From assembly GCF_003545715.1 (NCBI RefSeq), contig NZ_QVNU01000004.1, positions 1-64,000 of the forward strand: a stretch of 64,000 bases of DNA, written 5' to 3'. The DNA is from Taibaiella koreensis (GTDB lineage: Bacteria; Bacteroidota; Bacteroidia; Chitinophagales; Chitinophagaceae). The position numbers were made by a program, and so were the translations under genes. Of the stretch, positions 1 to 8,648 are shown piece by piece (positions within the stretch are counted from its first letter, which is position 1; each line of letters begins with the position of its first letter). The notes under the pieces were generated by a model, which worked only from the letters and a program-made list of their open reading frames with translations, made no database searches and had not been told where the DNA came from.

Positions 1-3000
1 GCACCGCAGGGTGTAGCGGGTGAGTTGTGTGTGGGTGGTGCCGGGCTGGCCAGGGGTTACCTGAATCGTCCGGAGCTCACGGCACAGCGGTTTATCGATC
101 ATCCTTACCATAAGGGGGAAAAACTATACAGAAGCGGCGACCTGGCCCGGATGCTGCCGGATGGGGATTTTGAATACCTGGGCCGGATCGACCACCAGGT
201 AAAGATCAGGGGCTTCAGGATAGAGCTGGGGGAAATAGAGAGTAAGCTGTTGCTGCATATGGCGGTCAAGGATGTGCTGGTCGTGGATCGTGAGGATGTC
301 TCCGGCGATAAATACTTGTGCGCTTATGTGGTGGCGGATGATAGCCTTACGGCCGCGCTGCTGCGTCAGCACCTGGCGGCTTTACTGCCCGGGTATATGG
401 TACCGGCTTTCTTCGTATTGATGGAAAGCTTCCCGCTTACGGCCAATGGCAAGATCGACCGCAGGAAATTACCACAGCCCGGGGCTTCGGAGTTGTCCGA
501 AGCGTTGTTTGAGGAACCGCAGACCGCCACAGAAAAGCTCTTAGCGGAGCTTTGGAAGCAGGTACTGAATGTACCCAGGGTCGGACGTAACGATAACTTC
601 TTCGAGCTCGGAGGACATTCCCTTAAAGCAGCGCGACTGGTGACCCTTATCCATAAACGCTTTCACGTGGGGATATCGCTCAAGCAGATCTTCACCCGGC
701 CCGATCTATCCGGCCTGGCGGAAAGTATACGGGTAAGCAGCCCTACCGCTTATCATACCATTGAACGAGCGCCGTTAAAAGAGGCGTATCCAGCCTCATC
801 CGCGGAAAAAAGACTGTTCATACTCGATCAGATCGATGGCCCCGGCATTTCCTACAATGTTCCCATTGTCTATGCCATCGAAGGCGATCTCGATCTGAAA
901 CGCCTGGTCCGGGCCATTCGCAGCATAGTTGACCGGCACGAGATCTTGCGCACCTCTTTTGCCGCCGGGAACGGGGAGATCGTACAAAGGATACAGGATA
1001 AACCTGACCTGGATATTGAGATCCACAACTGTGAGGAAGACAATATCCTGGATTTTATCCGGCAGTCCGTTCGCCCATTCGATCTTTCACAAGGACCCCT
1101 GTTAAGGGCAGGCCTGATCCGCACCCGCTCCGGGCAATATTTCCTGATGATCGATATGCATCACATCATTTCCGATGGTGTCTCTATCGACAATATGTTC
1201 CGTGAACTGGCTGCACTTTACCAAGGCGAAGTATTGCCGGAATTAAAGATCCAGTCCAAAGACTATGCCGTATGGCAACAACAATGGCTTCGATCGGCTG
1301 AGGCATCGATGCAGAAAGCGTTCTGGAAAGATCAATTTGCCGAAGAAACACAGTTGCTGAATATGCCGGTCGATTTTGTACGGCCGGCCACCAAATCCTA
1401 CGAAGGCGATCTCTTTAAATTTGCGATCCCGCAGCGGCTTACGCATACCATCAGGGATATCAGCAAGCGATCCGGGGCAACCCCCTTCATGGTGATCCTG
1501 GCTGCTTACAATATCCTGCTGGCCAAGTATAGCGGACAGGAAGACATCGTTATCGGTACGGCAGTGGCCGGGCGTTCTCATGCAGATGTACAGGAATTGA
1601 TCGGCATGTTCGTCAATACCCTGCCCCTGCGCAATTTCCCTGGACCGGAAAAACAATTCCTGGACTTCGTAACGGAAGTCAGGGATGGCTCCCTTAAGGC
1701 CATAGAAAACCAGGATTATCCTTTCGAAACCTTGCTGGACGACCTGGAGGTGAAACGGGACATGAGCCGTAATCCTTTATTCGATGTGATGCTTTCCTTC
1801 CGGGCCGGTCATCAGGAAGAAATTCCGTTTGCCGACCTTCTGCTGAGGGCGGTCCCCTTCCGGAATGACATTTCAAAAATGGACCTGTCGCTGGAAGTCA
1901 CTTCGGAAGATGGTGGCGACTGGCATGCCTGTATCGAGTATGCCACTAAACTATTTTCCAGGGAGACAATCAAAAGGCTTGCGGGACACTTCAATCATAT
2001 CTTGGAACAAATAGCCGCCGATCCGCTGATACAGCTAAAGAATATCGCGCTGATCACAGAAAAGGAAAAAGAACAGATTCTTCATTTCAATCATCCGGAG
2101 ATCCCAGGCGCCTGCCCGGCAATGGAATCGGCCTGCAATGTATACGACCTGTTTGCGGAAAAAGCAGCCCGCTACCCGGATCATATAGCTGTAGAAACAG
2201 AGAAGGAGGCGATTACTTACAAAGTACTGAATGAGAAAGTAAGCTACCTGGCAGCACTATTGATACAGCAGGGTTGCGGGGCCGACAAAATAATCGGATT
2301 GCATATCGATCGTTCCATAAATATGATTATCGGTGTACTGGCCACGCTTAAAGCCGGCGGCGCTTACCTGCCCATAGATGCCGAATATCCGCAAGGCCGT
2401 ATCCATTATATGCTTCAGGACAGCAATGCCCTGTTGGTGCTGACCCAAAGAAAGCTGGAGCATAACCTGGCGGTTGCGCCCAATAAGATATTCCTGGATG
2501 AGATCATCTGGCCGGAAGGGGAAACAGATACTTCGGCGCCGGCCAACAGTACTGCGGGTAACCTGGCTTATGTAATATATACTTCCGGCTCTACCGGTCA
2601 GCCCAAAGGGGTACAGATCGAGCACCGGTCGCTGTACAATTTCCTTTTGTCCAACGCTTGCAATTATCCTACAGGATTTGGTGTGGCAGATGTATGCCTG
2701 AGTATCTCGACGATCTCTTTTGACGTAAGTGTACTGGAAATATTTATGCCGCTGGTCAACGGCGCCAAATTGGTGATCGTAACCAGGGAGCACGCTTACG
2801 ATGTGCAAGCGCTGGCCAATGTGCTGGTCCATAAGAAGATCACATTCGGATACCTGCCGCTTTCTTTGTTGCAGCCGCTTTATCAGGTGCTCAAGGATCG
2901 TGCGCCCATTACGCTGAACAAGCTGGATGTAGGTGCGGAGTCGATCAAAGATACGATCCTGGAGAACTTCAACACGCTCAATAAAGACATGCGGATCCTC

Positions 3001-3933
3001 AATGGTTATGGTCCTACCGAAACGACCATAGCCTGCTCCTGGTACGCCTATCAGCCGGGCAATGCCAAGGGACAAAATGTATTGATCGGTAAACCCATGC
3101 ACAACACCCGTATCTACATCGTAAATGAGCAGATGCAATTGCAACCCCTGGGCGTGCCCGGCGAATTGTGTATTGCAGGAAGCGGGCTGGCCAGAGGATA
3201 CCTGAATAATCCAGGGTTGACTGCAGAAAAATTTGTCGATAATCCCTTTGAACCCGAAGGCAAACTCTATAAAACGGGCGACCTCACCAAATGGCAGGCT
3301 GACGGGAACATAGACTTTATTGGCCGGAAGGATCAGCAGGTAAAGATCAGGGGCTACAGGATCGAGTTGGGTGAGATAGAGAACAAGCTGATGGTGCACC
3401 CTGAAATAAAGCAGGCACTGGTGATCGACAAAACGGATCATAAAGGAAATAAGTATCTCTGCGCCTACCTGGTCGGCAATAAAGAAGTGAACCATGCCGT
3501 ATTGCGCACGCACCTGGCTTCGGAACTACCGGTATATATGATCCCTTCCTTTTTTATCGTACTGGGTCAATTCCCCTTAACGAAGAACGAAAAAATAGAC
3601 CGGAAAGCGCTTCCAGAGCCCGATACAGAGAAAAAGCAACTCCGGCAGGCCCTGGTACTGCCTGCAAACGCTACCGAAGCATCGCTCCTGCATATATGGG
3701 AAACCGTACTGGACTCGGCCGGCATCAGCGTTACCGACAACTTCTTTGAATTGGGCGGAAATAGCCTGAAGATCATTCATATGCTAGGACTGATCCAGCA
3801 ATCCTTTGACGATGCGCTCAAGGTCAGCGACCTGTTTGACAAACCTACCATACGGGAACAGGCGACCACTATTTCGAGCGGCGCCAAACCTGCAGCAGCG
3901 CAAAACAGGAAAGCAAAGAGAGTAGAATTTTAA
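1..3933 (+). CDS. Non-ribosomal peptide synthetase, 5' truncated: (A)-T-C-A-T
   Basis: The reading frame is open from base 1, so the true start lies upstream. The visible order is the end of an adenylation domain (A8 region near 180-240, A10 motif NGKIDRRKLPQP near 445-480), a carrier domain (FFELGGHSLKA, Ser near 617), a condensation domain (about 780-2080, intact HHIISDG near 1160), a second adenylation domain (about 2130-3600, core YTSGSTGQPKG near 2578) and a final carrier domain (FFELGGNSLKI near 3750). It ends after this carrier with no thioesterase, so the chain should pass on to the KS of the hybrid protein at 8649. By alignment to GrsA the full A domain reads DVLYDGGIAK, which I cannot assign to an amino acid; Asp at position 299 is unusual. 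No epimerase domain is seen. The first A domain's specificity residues lie outside the window. Confidence 0.95.
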   Translation, partial: APQGVAGELCVGGAGLARGYLNRPELTAQRFIDHPYHKGEKLYRSGDLARMLPDGDFEYLGRIDHQVKIRGFRIELGEIESKLLLHMAVKDVLVVDREDVSGDKYLCAYVVADDSLTAALLRQHLAALLPGYMVPAFFVLMESFPLTANGKIDRRKLPQPGASELSEALFEEPQTATEKLLAELWKQVLNVPRVGRNDNFFELGGHSLKAARLVTLIHKRFHVGISLKQIFTRPDLSGLAESIRVSSPTAYHTIERAPLKEAYPASSAEKRLFILDQIDGPGISYNVPIVYAIEGDLDLKRLVRAIRSIVDRHEILRTSFAAGNGEIVQRIQDKPDLDIEIHNCEEDNILDFIRQSVRPFDLSQGPLLRAGLIRTRSGQYFLMIDMHHIISDGVSIDNMFRELAALYQGEVLPELKIQSKDYAVWQQQWLRSAEASMQKAFWKDQFAEETQLLNMPVDFVRPATKSYEGDLFKFAIPQRLTHTIRDISKRSGATPFMVILAAYNILLAKYSGQEDIVIGTAVAGRSHADVQELIGMFVNTLPLRNFPGPEKQFLDFVTEVRDGSLKAIENQDYPFETLLDDLEVKRDMSRNPLFDVMLSFRAGHQEEIPFADLLLRAVPFRNDISKMDLSLEVTSEDGGDWHACIEYATKLFSRETIKRLAGHFNHILEQIAADPLIQLKNIALITEKEKEQILHFNHPEIPGACPAMESACNVYDLFAEKAARYPDHIAVETEKEAITYKVLNEKVSYLAALLIQQGCGADKIIGLHIDRSINMIIGVLATLKAGGAYLPIDAEYPQGRIHYMLQDSNALLVLTQRKLEHNLAVAPNKIFLDEIIWPEGETDTSAPANSTAGNLAYVIYTSGSTGQPKGVQIEHRSLYNFLLSNACNYPTGFGVADVCLSISTISFDVSVLEIFMPLVNGAKLVIVTREHAYDVQALANVLVHKKITFGYLPLSLLQPLYQVLKDRAPITLNKLDVGAESIKDTILENFNTLNKDMRILNGYGPTETTIACSWYAYQPGNAKGQNVLIGKPMHNTRIYIVNEQMQLQPLGVPGELCIAGSGLARGYLNNPGLTAEKFVDNPFEPEGKLYKTGDLTKWQADGNIDFIGRKDQQVKIRGYRIELGEIENKLMVHPEIKQALVIDKTDHKGNKYLCAYLVGNKEVNHAVLRTHLASELPVYMIPSFFIVLGQFPLTKNEKIDRKALPEPDTEKKQLRQALVLPANATEASLLHIWETVLDSAGISVTDNFFELGGNSLKIIHMLGLIQQSFDDALKVSDLFDKPTIREQATTISSGAKPAAAQNRKAKRVEF

Positions 3934-3956
3934 CAGGCTTAAACCAAACCATTAAT

Positions 3957-4802
3957 ATGACCATTAAAAATGTTGCTGTAATAGGCGCCGGCGTTATGGG
4001 CCAGGGTGTCGCCTATCAGTTTGCCAAATATGACTATGATATTACCCTGGTCGATATTTCGGAGGAAATCCTGGAAAATGCCCAAAAGAATATTCGCAAT
4101 ATAGAACGATTGGATAAGCTCCTGCACAAATCCACAAGCAAGGTAAATGCACTGGATAAAATAAGTTGCACCACCAATCTTAACGCAGTAAGCGGCGCCG
4201 ATTTTATTATTGAAAATGTAACGGAGCACATACCGCTCAAAGAAACGCTTTATCAAGAGCTCAAAGATATTGTTCCAGATAAGGCTTTGCTGGCAGTCAA
4301 TACTTCAGCAGTCTCCATTACCAGGTTGGCGTCCTTTTTAAAGCATCCGCAGCAGGTGATGGGCATTCACTTTATGAACCCCGTTCATCTGAAGCCTACT
4401 GTAGAGGTAATCCGTGGCTATCATACCACACCGCAAACGATCGATACTACCCTGGAACTATTGCGTAGCGTACAGATGTCGGGCGTCGTGGTCAACGATT
4501 ACCCGGGCTTTATCTCCAACCGCGTGCTGATGCTTACGGTTAACGAAGCCATTTTTGCGCTACAGGATGGCGTAGCTACCGTCCCGGATATCGACAAGAT
4601 ATTCAAAGAATGTTTTGGCCATAAAATGGGGCCTTTGGAGACTGCAGACCTCATCGGATTGGATACTATTCTCTATACACTGGATGTACTCTTTGACAGC
4701 TATAACGACACCAAATTCAGGCCCGCGCCCCTGCTTAAAAAAATGGTAGACGCCGGTCTGCACGGCAGAAAAAACGGGGAAGGATTCTACAAGTACAATT
4801 AA
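3957..4802 (+). CDS. 3-hydroxyacyl-CoA dehydrogenase-like enzyme, FkbK type (hydroxymalonyl-ACP pathway)
   Basis: A 281-residue dehydrogenase with an N-terminal Rossmann nucleotide-binding motif (VIGAGVMGQGVA, residues about 7-18), a catalytic-type His in GIHFMNPVH, and the C-terminal helical 3HCDH domain (from about residue 180, YPGFISNRVL). In methoxymalonyl- and hydroxymalonyl-ACP pathways (FK520 FkbK, zwittermicin ZmaG) such an enzyme oxidises the glyceryl C3 hydroxyl while the unit is held on a carrier protein. The assignment rests on company: the ACP, acyl-CoA dehydrogenase and FkbH-like genes all follow within 4 kb. It starts 23 bp after the NRPS stop, so cotranscription is likely. Taken alone it could be a fatty-acid hydroxybutyryl-CoA dehydrogenase, but the context argues against that. 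Confidence 0.88.
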   Translation: MTIKNVAVIGAGVMGQGVAYQFAKYDYDITLVDISEEILENAQKNIRNIERLDKLLHKSTSKVNALDKISCTTNLNAVSGADFIIENVTEHIPLKETLYQELKDIVPDKALLAVNTSAVSITRLASFLKHPQQVMGIHFMNPVHLKPTVEVIRGYHTTPQTIDTTLELLRSVQMSGVVVNDYPGFISNRVLMLTVNEAIFALQDGVATVPDIDKIFKECFGHKMGPLETADLIGLDTILYTLDVLFDSYNDTKFRPAPLLKKMVDAGLHGRKNGEGFYKYN

Positions 4803-4810
4803 AACGATAT

Positions 4811-4946
4811 GATTATCCCGATACAGGAAATAAATACCCACCGGCCCTTGAGCTTTGTCGAAAGGACAATAGTAAATGGTGCTTCGACAAGCTCAGCAAC
4901 CATAAAGGAGATGGATAAGCTCAATGTTTCCTATATCGGGATAGCC
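4811..4946. repeat. Nested palindromic repeat, copy 1
   Basis: Intergenic element between the FkbK-like gene and the ACP gene. The outer arms are at about 4813-4832 and 4925-4944 (right arm TGTTTCCTATATCGGGATAG; left arm its reverse complement with about 3 mismatches). The inner arms carry the motif TTGAGC(T)TTGTCGAAAGG at 4846-4865 and GCTTCGACAAGCTCAGCAAC at 4881-4900. The same architecture recurs at 7400-7533 (same orientation) and 33804-33932 (opposite orientation). It has no coding capacity. It resembles REP- or MITE-type non-autonomous elements; no mobilising gene is present here. Confidence 0.85.
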
Positions 4947-5001
4947 AGTTAAAACAAATCGATCCGTCTAAAACTAAACTCAAAACACAAATCAAAATAA
5001 A

Positions 5002-5259
5002 ATGGAAGTCACCACCCAACCAGACACTAAAGTTATTATTAAAGAATTTCTGCAAAAACGCATTGGACAGGATATTTCCTTCACCGACGAAGAGGACATT
5101 TTCAAACTAGGATTAGTAAACTCCTTATTTGCTTTAGAATTGGTCGTATTCCTGGAAACCACCTTTAAGATTTCCATAGAAAATGAGGATCTGAACTTAG
5201 AAAATTTCAGCACCGTGAATAACCTGGGCGCCTTCATCCTTAAAAAGAAGGACCGATAG
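5002..5259 (+). CDS. Free-standing acyl carrier protein, FkbJ/ZmaD type
   Basis: An 85-residue acidic carrier protein. The attachment serine for phosphopantetheine sits in LVNSLFALEL (about residues 35-44), the NSL variant of the usual DSL motif. Free ACPs of this kind carry the glyceryl unit made by an FkbH-like protein while it is oxidised to hydroxymalonyl-ACP. The stop is 3 bp before the acyl-CoA dehydrogenase start, so the two are translated as a unit. An alternative role as a general D-alanyl or fatty-acid carrier is less likely given the neighbours. Confidence 0.88.
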   Translation: MEVTTQPDTKVIIKEFLQKRIGQDISFTDEEDIFKLGLVNSLFALELVVFLETTFKISIENEDLNLENFSTVNNLGAFILKKKDR

Positions 5260-5262
5260 ACC

Positions 5263-6411
5263 ATGAACCTGGAATTAACAGCCGATCAAAAAGCGTTCCG
5301 CGAAGAATGCCGGCACTTTGCCCAGACGGCTTTACAGCCTTATGCCAACGATTACGACAAGCAGGGCGCTATACCCAGGGAGCTCATCGGACAACTAGCC
5401 GCGCAAGGTTACCTGGGCGTCACGATCCCGGCGGAGTATGGAGGACGAGGTATGGACCAGGTGTCTTACGGGATATTGAACGAAGCCATAGGAAGAGCCT
5501 GCTCTTCTACCCGGAGCCTGATCACGGTCCACTCTTCGCTTACGGCAGAAACAATCCTGCGCTGGGGAACAAAAGAACAGAAGGATAAATGGTTGCCGTT
5601 ACTGGCTCAAGGGACCAAACTGGCCGCCTTTGGTCTATCGGAACCAGGAGCCGGCAGCGACACCAGCAATATCCAAACGGCTTACCAGAAACAGGCCGAT
5701 GGCTTTCTGTTAAATGGTGTGAAGAAGTGGATCACTTTCGCACAGATAGCCGACTTGTATGTCATCGTAGCCCGTGGCGCAAACGGCATAACAGCATTCC
5801 TGGTGGAACGGAATACCCCGGGGCTCCGGATACAGCCACTGGACGGCATCCTGGGCACCAGGGCTTCCCTGCTGGCCGAGATCCATCTAACGGATTGTTT
5901 GATTCCGGCAGAGAATGTACTGGGAAGAGAAGGCTGGGGATTGCAGCAGATCGTCAATACCGCTTTGGACAATGGCAGGTATAGTGTTGCCTGCGGCTCC
6001 CTGGGCATTGCCCGTGCCTGCCTGGAAGACAGCATTCAATATACCAGGAACCGTAACCTGTTTGGCAGCCTGCTCAAAGACCATCAGCTCACCAAACAAA
6101 AGATCACGAATATGGTGACTGAGGTAAAAGCAGCCAGCCTGCTTTGTCTGAATGCCGGCTACCTGCGGGATAAAAAAGATCCGGATAGCATTATACAGAC
6201 CACCCTGGCAAAGTATTACGCCTCACGGATCGCTAACACCATCGCCTCCGACGCCGTACAGTTGCATGGTGCGATGGGCTGCCACGACAGCCTTTCGATA
6301 CAACGCTATTTCCGCGATGCGAAAGTGATGGAGATCATCGAAGGTTCCACCGAAATACAACAAATACTGATCGCCGACCATAGTGTCGCCAGTTTAAGCT
6401 CAATTTTATAA
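5263..6411 (+). CDS. Acyl-CoA/acyl-ACP dehydrogenase, FkbI type
   Basis: A 382-residue flavoprotein of the acyl-CoA dehydrogenase family at full length. The N-terminal helical domain is followed by the flavin-contacting FGLSEPGAGSD stretch (about residues 127-137) and WITFAQIAD, and the C-terminal domain ends with IIEGSTEIQQILI, where the catalytic-type Glu of the family lies. In hydroxymalonyl-ACP formation the FkbI/ZmaE-like enzyme carries out the second oxidation of the carrier-bound C3 unit. It is placed 3 bp after the ACP and 6 bp before the KAS III-like gene. There is no beta-oxidation thiolase or hydratase nearby, which favours the biosynthetic role. Confidence 0.88.
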   Translation: MNLELTADQKAFREECRHFAQTALQPYANDYDKQGAIPRELIGQLAAQGYLGVTIPAEYGGRGMDQVSYGILNEAIGRACSSTRSLITVHSSLTAETILRWGTKEQKDKWLPLLAQGTKLAAFGLSEPGAGSDTSNIQTAYQKQADGFLLNGVKKWITFAQIADLYVIVARGANGITAFLVERNTPGLRIQPLDGILGTRASLLAEIHLTDCLIPAENVLGREGWGLQQIVNTALDNGRYSVACGSLGIARACLEDSIQYTRNRNLFGSLLKDHQLTKQKITNMVTEVKAASLLCLNAGYLRDKKDPDSIIQTTLAKYYASRIANTIASDAVQLHGAMGCHDSLSIQRYFRDAKVMEIIEGSTEIQQILIADHSVASLSSIL

Positions 6412-6417
6412 CCGATC

Positions 6418-7386
6418 ATGATAGGCATTCAATCTATAAAGACATACACACCCGGAGCCCCGGTAGCCGTGCTCGACCTTGCGGAAAAAGAAACGCTGAA
6501 CGAAAGTGAGCTGGCCTATTTTACGACCTGTGGCGTCAATACCATTTACGATTCCGGCGAGATCACCAGCTACGACCTGGCAAAAGGAGCGAGCGAAAAG
6601 CTTTTGCAGGAAACAGGAACAGAAGCGAACAGTATAGACCTCATTATTTACTTACAAAGCCGGATGCCGGAGCATTTCATCAGCTCAGAGGCTACCCGTT
6701 TACAGCACGATTTGAAAGCGCATCAGGCACTTAGCTTTGCCATTTCCAACCTGGGCTGCGCCGATAGCTCTATGGCCCTTAAGCTGGCCAAAGATTTCCT
6801 GACGGCCAACCGCAAAGCCAATCATGTGCTGATCTGTTATGGGAATAAGGTTTTTTCCAACTACAGGTTCCGGAACCCCGTTACCATTATGGGCGATGGT
6901 GGCGTTGCCGCCCTCATCAGCAAAACGGCGGATCATCAACTTACCGATATACAGATCCAGACCAATGGCCATTATTGGGACCTGTTCAAACTGGAGTACC
7001 GGGACAAAAGCGCCGATCAATATAAAGAAATCTGCAGCGACATTCGTAAATATGGTTTTGAGCTGGCGATCGAAAGTAAGAACAGGTTTAAGGAGATCAA
7101 CGATGCCATATTGAACCGCAATGCTCTTTCCAAGCAGGATATCAGCCATTTTTTGTTGCAGAACATCTCTTCCCGCGCTTATGAATATTATCAATCTGCC
7201 TTCGATATCCAGATATCCCCGATCTGCGCCATGAACCTGGCACAATACGGGCACCTGGGCGCGGGAGATGTTTTTCTGAATTACCAAACCGGCATGGAAT
7301 CAGGCATTTTTCAGAAAGGTGAAAAAATACTGATGATGAACAATAGTCCGGTTGCGGCCTGGAGCACCATGCTTATTGAAGTATAA
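6418..7386 (+). CDS. KAS III-like protein with altered triad (Cys-Gln-His); possible acyltransferase
   Basis: 322 residues with a thiolase-fold, FabH-like layout. The nucleophile Cys is kept (C114 in NLGCADSS). The two residues that drive decarboxylative condensation in FabH (His244 and Asn274) align with Gln248 (HFLLQNIS) and His279 (QYGHLGAGD); the spacings of 134 and 31 residues match FabH's 132 and 30. KAS III homologues with altered triads are known that only move acyl groups (CerJ, ChlB3). It sits 6 bp behind the extender-unit dehydrogenase. I infer a transfer role, possibly moving the extender unit from the free ACP to the hybrid module; a condensing or starter role is not excluded. 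Confidence 0.75.
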   Translation: MIGIQSIKTYTPGAPVAVLDLAEKETLNESELAYFTTCGVNTIYDSGEITSYDLAKGASEKLLQETGTEANSIDLIIYLQSRMPEHFISSEATRLQHDLKAHQALSFAISNLGCADSSMALKLAKDFLTANRKANHVLICYGNKVFSNYRFRNPVTIMGDGGVAALISKTADHQLTDIQIQTNGHYWDLFKLEYRDKSADQYKEICSDIRKYGFELAIESKNRFKEINDAILNRNALSKQDISHFLLQNISSRAYEYYQSAFDIQISPICAMNLAQYGHLGAGDVFLNYQTGMESGIFQKGEKILMMNNSPVAAWSTMLIEV

Positions 7387-7399
7387 AAAAATGAAGCGA

Positions 7400-7533
7400 T
7401 TACCATAATATAGGAAATAACGCTCGCCGGTCCTTGAGCCTGTCGAAAGGACAGCGTCGAAGTGTTGCTTCGACAAGCTCAGCAACCGTGGTGCAAACAA
7501 GCAGACCCACTGTTTCCTATATCGAGATAGTCA
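7400..7533. repeat. Nested palindromic repeat, copy 2
   Basis: Second copy of the element at 4811-4946, same orientation, in the gap between the KAS III-like gene and the FkbH-like gene. The right outer arm TGTTTCCTATATCGAGATAG is at 7511-7530. The left arm near 7400-7419 is less well kept. The inner arms are CCTTGAGCCTGTCGAAAGG (7432-7450) and GCTTCGACAAGCTCAGCAAC (about 7467-7487). The two copies bracket the ACP, acyl-CoA dehydrogenase and KAS III-like genes. Confidence 0.85.
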
Positions 7534-7550
7534 GAAAAAAATCAAACACA

Positions 7551-8621
7551 ATGGAACATACATTCAGCCAGATAGAAAGCGATCTTAAAGAAAAAAAACA
7601 AAAGAAGGTCATCAAATGCGTAGTATGGGACCTGGACGATACCATCTGGCAGGGCGTCTTGCTGGAGAACGACCAGTTGGTCTTACGCGAAGGTATCGTT
7701 GATATTTTAAAAACACTCGACAGTTGGGGCATCATCAATTCGATAGCCAGCAAGAATAATTATGATGATGCGATCCGGATGCTGGAGCGATTCGGAATCA
7801 GGGAATATTTTCTTTACCCGCAGATCCATTGGGACCTGAAATCCAACTCCATTCAAAAAATAAAGGAAAAGCTGAACATCGGCATGGATGCGATCGCCTT
7901 CATTGACGACCAGCCTTTTGAAAGAGATGAAGTCGCCTTCGTACACGAACAGGTTAATTGCCTGGATGTGGGCAGCATCGGACAGGTGCTGGAGTGGTTC
8001 AAGCCCCGCTTTATCACGGAAGAATCTTCGCTGAGAAGAAAAATGTACCTCGATGACGAAGTGCGGCACCAGGAAGAACAGGAAATCGGCAACAACAGGA
8101 AATTTCTGGAATCGCTTGCGTTAACCTTCTCCATACAAGCCGCTACTGTCAACGATCTGCAAAGAGTAGAAGAGCTCACCTTACGGACCAACCAGCTGAA
8201 TGCTACCGGCTATTCTTATACCTACGAAGAACTGGAAGCCCTGATACAGTCGCCGGATCATCATCTTTTCGTAGCAGAGCTTATCGACAAATATGGTTCT
8301 TATGGCAAGATCGGCGTTGCCATGGTGGAATGCAATCCGCAGACCTGGACCTTAAAGCTATTGCTCATGTCCTGCCGGGTCATGTCCCGTGGCGTAGGTG
8401 GCGTATTGCTGAATTATATCATGAACCTCGCCAGGCAGAAAGGTTGCACGCTACAAGCCGAATTCCTGCCCACAGACCGGAACCGGCTGATGTACGTGAC
8501 CTACAAATTTGCCGGGTTTACAGAAGCCGGTCAGCTGACTAACGGCGGCGTGCTGCTCAGCCATTCCTTGGCGGAGGAAGTACCTTACGCCGAGTACATT
8601 AATCTTTCCTTACCCGAATAA
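7551..8621 (+). CDS. FkbH-like glyceryl-transferring HAD protein
   Basis: 356 residues. The N-terminal HAD domain carries the signature WDLDDT (Asp27, Asp29), followed by a GNAT-like C-terminal half (about residues 190-340). FkbH-type proteins take the phosphoglyceryl group of 1,3-bisphosphoglycerate, remove the phosphate and load glyceryl onto an ACP, the first step of methoxymalonyl/hydroxymalonyl-ACP synthesis. I chose ATG 7551 because an in-frame extension to 7434 would run through the palindromic repeat. No FkbG-like O-methyltransferase is seen, so hydroxymalonyl rather than methoxymalonyl is the likely unit unless the methylase lies outside the window. It is followed 27 bp later by the PKS gene. 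Confidence 0.9.
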   Translation: MEHTFSQIESDLKEKKQKKVIKCVVWDLDDTIWQGVLLENDQLVLREGIVDILKTLDSWGIINSIASKNNYDDAIRMLERFGIREYFLYPQIHWDLKSNSIQKIKEKLNIGMDAIAFIDDQPFERDEVAFVHEQVNCLDVGSIGQVLEWFKPRFITEESSLRRKMYLDDEVRHQEEQEIGNNRKFLESLALTFSIQAATVNDLQRVEELTLRTNQLNATGYSYTYEELEALIQSPDHHLFVAELIDKYGSYGKIGVAMVECNPQTWTLKLLLMSCRVMSRGVGGVLLNYIMNLARQKGCTLQAEFLPTDRNRLMYVTYKFAGFTEAGQLTNGGVLLSHSLAEEVPYAEYINLSLPE

Positions 8622-8648
8622 TCGGGTAGCAACAAAAATGATTTCAAG

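Noticed and set aside
2257-3513. Minus-strand open frame of 418 codons
   Set aside because: Lies wholly inside the NRPS adenylation domain; the + strand has all the A-domain motifs and the minus frame matches nothing.
7434-7550. N-terminal extension of the FkbH-like protein
   Set aside because: The added residues would be encoded by the palindromic repeat; the family homology begins after ATG 7551.
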